Shown piece by piece: positions 58,092 through 64,000 of a stretch of DNA of 64,000 nt. The stretch's first letter is position 1, and each line of letters opens with the position of its first letter. The notes beneath the pieces are model-generated. The model ran no database searches. It had not been told where the DNA came from and saw only the letters and a program-made list of their open reading frames with translations. The translations under genes were made by a program, and so were the position numbers. The stretch covers positions 2,418,001 to 2,482,000 of the forward strand of contig NZ_CP162601.1 in the NCBI RefSeq assembly GCF_040957575.1. The letters run 5' to 3'. Source of the stretch: Vibrio sp. HB236076. GTDB lineage: Bacteria; Pseudomonadota; Gammaproteobacteria; Enterobacterales; Vibrionaceae.

Positions 58092-60137
58092 ATGCTTTCA
58101 GAGCAAATGCAGCACTGGTTTACGAGATTGACATCGAATAATACCTTCTTTTTTGCCATTTTAGACAGTCAACACAATTATTGCTTAGTCAACGACAGGT
58201 ATTGTGATGTATCGGGTTTGTCCAAGACGGAATTGGTTGGAAAAAATGACCAACAAATCTTAGGGGACAACTTTTACCACAAGCTCAAACCCTATTATCA
58301 GCGTGCCATCAAAGGCGAGTTTATCGAGTCAGAAATTTCACTCGACGACTCCGATATCGAAACCAGTTTACAGTTTAGTATTACCCCACTCGATGAAGGG
58401 GAGCTCAAACGCTATTTGATTTTCCATGCTGTAGACACCTCTGAAAAACATTTGCTGGTTCGCTCCTTAGAAGAAGCTGAAAACAAGTTTTCTCACCTCC
58501 TTCACCTGCTCGATGATGGCCTACTGATGGTTGAAGATGACATTATTTTATCGGCCAATCCAGCCGCCGCCAAATTGCTTGGCTATAACGCGCCTAAAGA
58601 GCTACTTGGTGAGCAATTGTCTCGCTTGTTTGTCGATGCGCAAACCAAACAAAGCTTTGCCCGGCCGCTCAGCGAATTGTTGTCAACCACACCAACCCCT
58701 TGCTCAACCAGTGCTCGTTGTGGTTTTGAAAAAGCGATGACTCTGTGCGCCAATCAAACTTTTCAGTTTGGGGCACCGATTCAAATGGTCATGCTGCAAT
58801 CAAGAAATTCACAAACCTCAACCCTCGACGAGCAACCCAAGGATAACATTGGTATTCAAGACCCTCTAACAAAGCTCTACAACCGCACAGGTTTTACCCA
58901 ACGCCTAGAGCAATTTATTCGCAACAAAACGCCTTTGGTTCTCTTGTATCTCGATATCGATAACTTCAAGAATATTAATGACTCCCTTGGTCATCATATC
59001 GGTGACCGCGTGATCGAAGAAGTGGCGAAGCGGCTACAACGCTCTTTGCCAAAGCGTGCGATTCTAGGCCGATTTGGCGGAGATGAATTCGGCATTATGA
59101 TTCCGGAAGCGGAGAGCACGCCCCATGCGATTGAGCAATTAGGGCAAAAAGTGATTAATCTCATCAACCAGCCGTTTGATTTACACCACTTTACCAAGCG
59201 TTTGGCCTGCTCTATTGGCAGTGTGGTTTATCCCACTAACGCCAAAGATGCACGCAGTTTGCTGCAAAGTGCAGACACCGCGATGTATGAAGCGAAAGAG
59301 CGCGGTCGCAATCGCTTAATCCAATTTCATGAGCAAATGAATAAAGAAGCGAGAATGAGACTATGGTTGGAGATTGAATTACAAAAAGCGCTGCAACAAA
59401 ACGGCCTTGAAGTCTGGTATCAGCCTAAGGTGAATGCTCGTGATTTTACCATTCATGGCGCCGAAGCCTTAGTGCGTTGGAAACACCCGGTAGAAGGCTA
59501 CATTAGCCCTGCCGCCTTTATCCCTGTCGCTGAAAAAGCAGGTCTTATTGAGCAACTTGGCAAAGTGGTCATGCGCGAGGTGTTCACGACAGTCAAAAAG
59601 TGGAAGCAACAAAATATTCTCCCTGGCAGGGTGGCGATCAACTTATCGCCAGAGCAATTTGGTAACTCCCTCTTGACACAATACATGGAAAAACTGCTCA
59701 AAGTGACAGGGTTGGATCCCAGCTGTATTACCTTTGAATTAACGGAGAGCGCAGTGATGAGTGACAGTGACCACACATTACAAATGCTCAACGCGATTAA
59801 AAAATTGGGCTTTTCGTTATCGATAGACGATTTTGGTACTGGGTATTCATCACTGTCTTATTTAGCTCGTTTTCCCATTGATGAGTTAAAAATAGACCGA
59901 GCGTTTGTCTGTGATATCGACACCTTACCCAAACAGGTCACCGTGATTGAAAACATCATTAACCTTGGACACGCACTAGAGCTCAATGTCGTGGCTGAAG
60001 GAGTAGAAAACCGAGAGCAAGCCAGTTTACTTTCCAATCTCAAGTGCAATTCAATTCAAGGCTTCCACTTTTATCGACCTCAACCCAAACAAGAGGTTGA
60101 GGTCTTATTTGCCAAAAATAAGCGTAACAAAAATTAA
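58092..60137 (+). CDS. PAS-GGDEF-EAL cyclic-di-GMP protein (RocS-like by position)
   Basis: About 681 residues. It has two PAS-like sensor regions (about 10-125 and 130-200), a GGDEF domain with intact RFGGDEFG, and an EAL domain with intact GAEALVRW, NLSPEQF, FELTES, IDDFGTGYSSLSYL and VAEGVEN. Both cyclase and phosphodiesterase motifs look complete. No RxxD inhibitory site is seen before GGDEF. There is no membrane segment, so it is cytoplasmic. The ATG at 58092 has GGTAG upstream; another ATG is at 58077. The place between holD-rimI and nlpI-pnp recalls Vibrio cholerae rocS, but that identity is not proven. Confidence 0.88.
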   Translation: MLSEQMQHWFTRLTSNNTFFFAILDSQHNYCLVNDRYCDVSGLSKTELVGKNDQQILGDNFYHKLKPYYQRAIKGEFIESEISLDDSDIETSLQFSITPLDEGELKRYLIFHAVDTSEKHLLVRSLEEAENKFSHLLHLLDDGLLMVEDDIILSANPAAAKLLGYNAPKELLGEQLSRLFVDAQTKQSFARPLSELLSTTPTPCSTSARCGFEKAMTLCANQTFQFGAPIQMVMLQSRNSQTSTLDEQPKDNIGIQDPLTKLYNRTGFTQRLEQFIRNKTPLVLLYLDIDNFKNINDSLGHHIGDRVIEEVAKRLQRSLPKRAILGRFGGDEFGIMIPEAESTPHAIEQLGQKVINLINQPFDLHHFTKRLACSIGSVVYPTNAKDARSLLQSADTAMYEAKERGRNRLIQFHEQMNKEARMRLWLEIELQKALQQNGLEVWYQPKVNARDFTIHGAEALVRWKHPVEGYISPAAFIPVAEKAGLIEQLGKVVMREVFTTVKKWKQQNILPGRVAINLSPEQFGNSLLTQYMEKLLKVTGLDPSCITFELTESAVMSDSDHTLQMLNAIKKLGFSLSIDDFGTGYSSLSYLARFPIDELKIDRAFVCDIDTLPKQVTVIENIINLGHALELNVVAEGVENREQASLLSNLKCNSIQGFHFYRPQPKQEVEVLFAKNKRNKN

Positions 60138-60158
60138 TTGGTGAACAGGCTATTGGCG

Positions 60159-60195
60159 AATGAGATGAAAACTTTCATTTGATTTTCATCTCATT
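60159..60195. terminator. Bidirectional terminator between the GGDEF-EAL gene and nlpI
   Basis: 13-bp perfect stem AATGAGATGAAAA/TTTTCATCTCATT with an 11-nt loop between two convergent genes. Confidence 0.85.
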
Positions 60196-60204
60196 GAACG
60201 AGAG

Positions 60205-61122
60205 TCATTGCTCTGCACTGTCATCTTTCGCCGATGCCGACTCTTCCTCATCCAGAGTTAAGCTACGATAAATGTTGCCAAGCTCGACAAACGTATACCT
60301 GTGCTCTAAATAGTCAAAAACGTTATAAGATAAGACCAATTTATACAAAGAGATCGCATGGGCGTAATCTTGGTTGATTTGATATTTTTTGCCCATATAA
60401 AAGTACAACTCGGTTAAGCGCTCAGCGAGATCGTTATTGTTTTCGCTATTGTCCATCACCACTTGAAAGGCTTGTCGCTCACTAATTTCATCGAGCATGA
60501 CAGCGACAATTAACCACCCCCAACGAGCGTTTCTCTGCTGATAACTCTCTGCTAAGTGGGCTTTAGCTTGTTGCGGGTCCACTTTTTGCTCAATGACATA
60601 GCGCCACAACACGCGAAAAGGATCACTGGGATCTTCACGCCAATAAGCGTTCATATCTTCGAGTGCCAACAAGTAGCGTTCGCCGTAATACAGGGCAATG
60701 GCGCGATTGCGCTGAGCAAAAGTATCTTGCGGGTTGAGCTCCAATGTCGAATCAAAAAATTGATAAGCATCATCAAAATTGGCCCTTTGCGTTTCATAGA
60801 CACCAAGGATATTAAAGATTGCCGGTTGCTGGGGGTTGATCTTCAATGATTGAAAAAAATCAACGCGAGCTAACTCATCCAGCCCAACACTGTCATAGAA
60901 ATGCCCTCGCTCAACCAACATTTTGGCCCTGACATCAGCCGGTAGGTTTTTTCGCGCAAGCAACTGCGTTAACTGAGCAATTTTCACTTGTTGTTCTGCC
61001 GAAGGCTGCAGCGGTACTGCCATAGCCGGAAAGACCCAATGTTCAGAAGTCTCCTGTTGAGTAGCGCAACCGCTCAGTAATAGTACTGAGCTCATTCCCA
61101 ATAATGCTAACCATTTCACCAC
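60205..61122 (-). CDS. nlpI: Lipoprotein NlpI
   Basis: A 305-residue outer-membrane lipoprotein with lipobox LLSGC (Cys near 19) and TPR repeats (for example AIFNILGVYETQRANFDDAYQFF split by DSTLELNP). In E. coli it is the adaptor that brings peptidoglycan hydrolases to the protease Prc. The start is GTG; two GTG codons in a row (61122, 61119) are possible. It follows pnp, with an intervening terminator-like hairpin, as in other gamma-proteobacteria. Confidence 0.94.
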   Translation of the reverse strand: MVKWLALLGMSSVLLLSGCATQQETSEHWVFPAMAVPLQPSAEQQVKIAQLTQLLARKNLPADVRAKMLVERGHFYDSVGLDELARVDFFQSLKINPQQPAIFNILGVYETQRANFDDAYQFFDSTLELNPQDTFAQRNRAIALYYGERYLLALEDMNAYWREDPSDPFRVLWRYVIEQKVDPQQAKAHLAESYQQRNARWGWLIVAVMLDEISERQAFQVVMDNSENNNDLAERLTELYFYMGKKYQINQDYAHAISLYKLVLSYNVFDYLEHRYTFVELGNIYRSLTLDEEESASAKDDSAEQ

Positions 61123-61143
61123 TCATATACCCCTTGTCAAAGA

Positions 61144-61167
61144 AAAAGGGAGCTATCGCTCCCTTTT
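61144..61167 (-). terminator. Terminator after pnp
   Basis: 10-bp perfect stem AAAAGGGAGC/GCTCCCTTTT with a 4-nt loop and a minus-strand T-tract. It separates pnp from nlpI; partial read-through is likely. Confidence 0.85.
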
Positions 61168-61219
61168 GATATAGACACCAGTGAAACACAAAAGTGCTTA
61201 AGCAGCAAAAAGTTCTGCT

Positions 61220-63361
61220 TTATTCACCTGCATTATCTGCCGATGCTGGCGCTTGTTCTGCTTCTTCTGCTGGTTTCTCAACCGCTTCTTTCATGCTCAA
61301 ACGCACGCGGTTTTGACGGTCAATTTCCAAGACCTTCACTTTTACTTCTTGGCCTTCGCTCAAGTAGTCAGAGACTTTCTCGACGCGTTTATCCGCAATT
61401 TGAGAAATGTGTACCAAGCCATCTTTACCAGGCAAGATGGTCACGAAAGCACCAAAGTCAGCAAGGCGAGCAACTTTACCTGTGTAGATGCGGCCAACTT
61501 CAACTTCTGCGGTGATTTCTTCGATACGGCGAATCGCTTCTTTTGCCGCTGTTCCTTCGGTTGCTGCAATTTTGATGGTACCGTCATCTTCGATTTCAAT
61601 CGTTGTACCGGTTTCTTCTGTCAATTGACGAATAACCGCACCGCCTTTACCGATAACGTCTTTGATCTTTTCAGCACTGATCTTCATCGTGTGGATACGA
61701 GGAGCAAACTCAGAGATATCATCACGAGCGCCAGCAATGGCTTGATCCATGACAGATAGGATGTGCTTACGCGCACCTTGTGCTTGATTTAGCGCAATCT
61801 GCATGATCTCTTTCGTGATACCTTCAATCTTGATATCCATTTGTAGCGCAGTAATACCTTCATTGGTACCCGCAACTTTAAAGTCCATATCACCTAAGTG
61901 GTCTTCGTCACCTAAGATGTCAGACAGCACGACAAAATCATCGCCTTCTTTCACTAGGCCCATCGCAATACCGGCAACGGATGACTTAATTGGCACACCT
62001 GCATCCATAAGAGCAAGGGAAGTACCACATACAGAAGCCATTGATGAAGAGCCGTTAGACTCGGTAATTTCCGATACAACACGCACTGTGTATGGGAATT
62101 CATCAACCGATGGCATTACCGCAGCAATACCGCGTTTAGCCAGTTTACCGTGACCAATTTCACGACGCTTAGGTGAACCGACAAAGCCCGTTTCACCCAC
62201 ACAGTATGGAGGGAAGTTGTAGTGTAACAAGAAGTGGTCTTTACGCTCACCGGTCAACTCATCGATAATTTGAGCATCGCGCTGGGTACCAAGCGTCGCG
62301 GTCACCATAGCTTGGGTTTCACCACGAGTGAACAAAGCCGAACCGTGGGTACGAGGAAGTACACCCGTACGAACATCCAAAGCGCGAACCATGTCTTTTT
62401 CACGGCCATCAATACGCGGCTGACCAGAAATAATACGGCTGCGAACAACGGTTTTTTCTAGATCGTGGAAAATCGTGTGGATCTCTTTCGGGTTAAGCGT
62501 GTCATCTTCCGCCAATAGCGTTTCGCTGACTTGAGCACTGATTTGACCAATGCGTTCATAACGCGCCATCTTTTCAGTGATCTGATACGCTTCGACCAAT
62601 TGCGCTTCTGCTAGCTGTGCAATTTTTGCTTTCAGCTCAGTGTTTTCCGCTGGAGCAACCCAGTCCCATGCCGGTGTTGCGACTTCTGCAGCAAACTCAT
62701 TAATGGCGCTGATCACCGTTTGTTGTTGATCGTGGCCGTAAACCACAGCAGAGAGCATTTCTTCTTCTGTTAAGTTATCCGCTTCGGATTCAACCATTAA
62801 TACAGCCGATTCAGTACCCGCAACCACTAAGTCTAGTTTAGAGTTTTCAAGCTCTGTGTTACTCGGGTTTAACACTAACTGACCATCGATATGACCAACG
62901 CGCGCCGCACCGATTGGGCCGTTAAATGGAATGCCTGAAATGGCCAATGCCGCAGACGTACCAATCATAGTAACAATGTCAGGTTGAACATCAGGGTTCA
63001 CCGAGACAACTGTCGCAATCACTTGAACTTCGTTTTTAAACGAATCTGGGAACAGTGGGCGGATTGGGCGGTCGATAAGACGAGCGGTTAATGTTTCGCC
63101 TTCTGAAGGACGGCCTTCGCGTTTGAAGAAACCACCAGGGATTTTACCTGCCGCGTAAGTACGCTCTTGGTAGTTAACCGTTAATGGGAAGAAATCTTGG
63201 CCTTCAACGGCCTCTTTTTTACCAACCACTGAAACGAATACAGCAGTGTCATCCATGGTCACCATCACAGCAGCGGTGGCTTGGCGTGCGATAATACCAG
63301 TTTCTAAAGTAACGGTATGATTACCGTATTGAAACGTTTTTACTACGGGTTTTTCGAACAT
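61220..63361 (-). CDS. pnp: Polynucleotide phosphorylase
   Basis: A 713-residue 3'-5' exoribonuclease of the degradosome that uses phosphate to degrade RNA. It has two RNase PH-like domains ([35 protein letters not shown]), a KH domain with [16 protein letters not shown] and an S1 domain ([19 protein letters not shown]). The ATG at 63359-63361 gives [13 protein letters not shown]; a 28-residue extension is not supported. It is downstream of rpsO with a terminator and a long processing hairpin between. Confidence 0.98.
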   Translation of the reverse strand: MFEKPVVKTFQYGNHTVTLETGIIARQATAAVMVTMDDTAVFVSVVGKKEAVEGQDFFPLTVNYQERTYAAGKIPGGFFKREGRPSEGETLTARLIDRPIRPLFPDSFKNEVQVIATVVSVNPDVQPDIVTMIGTSAALAISGIPFNGPIGAARVGHIDGQLVLNPSNTELENSKLDLVVAGTESAVLMVESEADNLTEEEMLSAVVYGHDQQQTVISAINEFAAEVATPAWDWVAPAENTELKAKIAQLAEAQLVEAYQITEKMARYERIGQISAQVSETLLAEDDTLNPKEIHTIFHDLEKTVVRSRIISGQPRIDGREKDMVRALDVRTGVLPRTHGSALFTRGETQAMVTATLGTQRDAQIIDELTGERKDHFLLHYNFPPYCVGETGFVGSPKRREIGHGKLAKRGIAAVMPSVDEFPYTVRVVSEITESNGSSSMASVCGTSLALMDAGVPIKSSVAGIAMGLVKEGDDFVVLSDILGDEDHLGDMDFKVAGTNEGITALQMDIKIEGITKEIMQIALNQAQGARKHILSVMDQAIAGARDDISEFAPRIHTMKISAEKIKDVIGKGGAVIRQLTEETGTTIEIEDDGTIKIAATEGTAAKEAIRRIEEITAEVEVGRIYTGKVARLADFGAFVTILPGKDGLVHISQIADKRVEKVSDYLSEGQEVKVKVLEIDRQNRVRLSMKEAVEKPAEEAEQAPASADNAGE

Positions 63362-63422
63362 GTCTTGTCCTTTGCTCTTTGAGCCTATAAAAATTAACAA
63401 GGGCAGTGAGACATTGCTTATC

Positions 63423-63467
63423 GCGACTAATCCAAACAGGCTCAAATAACCTGCTTGGAATAGCCGC
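63423..63467 (-). promoter_or_regulatory. pnp leader stem-loop (RNase III processing and autoregulation)
   Basis: A long imperfect stem, 63423-63440 paired with 63450-63467, with blocks GCGACTA, TCCAA and CAGG opposite CCTG, TTGGA and TAGCCGC, and a 9-nt loop. It lies about 60-105 nt before the pnp ATG. E. coli pnp has such a hairpin, cut by RNase III so that PNPase represses its own message. Confidence 0.7.
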
Positions 63468-63638
63468 GACCAAATGGTCGACGTGTGATGTGACTAGCAA
63501 CGCCCAAAGCCACTTATGCCATAGGATGAAACCGCTGGTTACTCCAAGTCAGTTCACCCTATTAGCATGAATAAAATCCGATGAGATTTCGCCAAATAGT
63601 ATAACGATTTAATCGGCATTTGGCTAAATTTCACCAAT

Positions 63639-63664
63639 AAAAAAGGGGCATAAAGCCCCTTTTT
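63639..63664 (-). terminator. Terminator/attenuator after rpsO
   Basis: 10-bp stem AAAAAGGGGC/GCCCCTTTTT with a short loop, 28 bp after the rpsO stop. It matches the known rpsO-pnp intercistronic terminator in position. Confidence 0.9.
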
Positions 63665-63691
63665 CAAATCATTGTTCTTTGTCTGTCGAAA

Positions 63692-63961
63692 TTAACGACG
63701 TAGACCTAGACGCTTGATTAGGTCTTGGTAACGAGCTAGATCTTTACCTTTTAGGTAATCTAGAAGTTTACGACGACGAGAAACCATACGTAGAAGACCA
63801 CGACGGCTGTGGTGATCGCCTTTGTGCTCTTGGAAGTGACCTTGTAGGTGTTTAATAGAAGCAGTAAGTAGTGCTACTTGTACTTCTGGTGAACCAGTGT
63901 CGCCTTCGCCACGTGCGTATTCAGCTACAACAGCTGCTTTAGTTTCTGCATTCAGAGACAT
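63692..63961 (-). CDS. rpsO: 30S ribosomal protein S15
   Basis: An 89-residue four-helix protein that binds 16S rRNA early in 30S assembly. It contains [21 protein letters not shown] split by [16 protein letters not shown], and [17 protein letters not shown]. It is first of rpsO-pnp. The upstream 39 bp contain the ribosome-binding site AGGAGAG; the promoter is outside the window. Confidence 0.98.
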   Translation of the reverse strand: MSLNAETKAAVVAEYARGEGDTGSPEVQVALLTASIKHLQGHFQEHKGDHHSRRGLLRMVSRRRKLLDYLKGKDLARYQDLIKRLGLRR

Positions 63962-64000
63962 AATTCTCTCCTAAAGAGTTGAGTTAACGTTTGTACCAGC

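Noticed and set aside
61253..61759. 168-codon open frame antisense to pnp
   Set aside because: Fully inside pnp, Phe/Cys-rich composition typical of an antisense shadow.

Overview
The window looks like a chromosomal segment of a gamma-proteobacterium, most probably a member of the Vibrionaceae. The evidence is gene order and protein similarity recalled from known families, not a search. The stretch from guaA to queA follows the order familiar from Vibrio and, in part, E. coli: guaAB, xseA, der-bamB-yfgM-hisS-ispG-rodZ, rlmN-ndk-pepB, iscS-iscR-trmJ, suhB, secF-secD-yajC-tgt-queA. The right end has the rpsO-pnp-nlpI block. Species cannot be named from this. No rRNA, tRNA or CRISPR array was seen.

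Layout. 1-4208 (minus strand) holds signal-transduction genes: the 5' part of a chemoreceptor, then a Tat-exported binding protein directly followed by a hybrid histidine kinase. 4547-7798 is the GMP-synthesis operon with a PurR-like box. 7876-31026 is the collinear housekeeping block. 31222-42175 is a nucleoside salvage region: deoC-deoA-deoD, the nucleoside symporter nupC, the TatD-like gene yjjV, and a four-gene BMP-type nucleoside ABC importer. prfC follows. About 12.5 kb of more variable content (44 kb to 56.4 kb) separates prfC from rimI-holD, which are close together in E. coli. It holds an oxidoreductase/AraC/SDR group, a decayed integrase and AlpA-like gene, a five-gene ynjB-ynjC-ynjD-ynjF-hydroxylase operon, a TVP38-flavoprotein fusion and a DoxX-like gene. 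The right end has rimI-holD, a GGDEF-EAL protein, nlpI, pnp and rpsO.

Most striking are three losses inside otherwise conserved operons. (1) iscU, iscA, hscB, hscA, fdx and iscX are all missing between iscS and pepB. The remaining IscS also lacks the C-terminal tail that contacts IscU, while IscR keeps its cluster ligands and two IscR boxes stand before iscRS. (2) pilW is missing between rlmN and rodZ. (3) deoB is missing between deoA and deoD. The other main leads are the binding-protein/kinase pair with a TTG start, a 140-bp MITE-like element before der, a structured leader with a CRP site before the nucleoside importer, a perfect PurR-consensus box before nupC, and the ynj/hydroxylase operon as an uncharacterised import and lipid-modification candidate.
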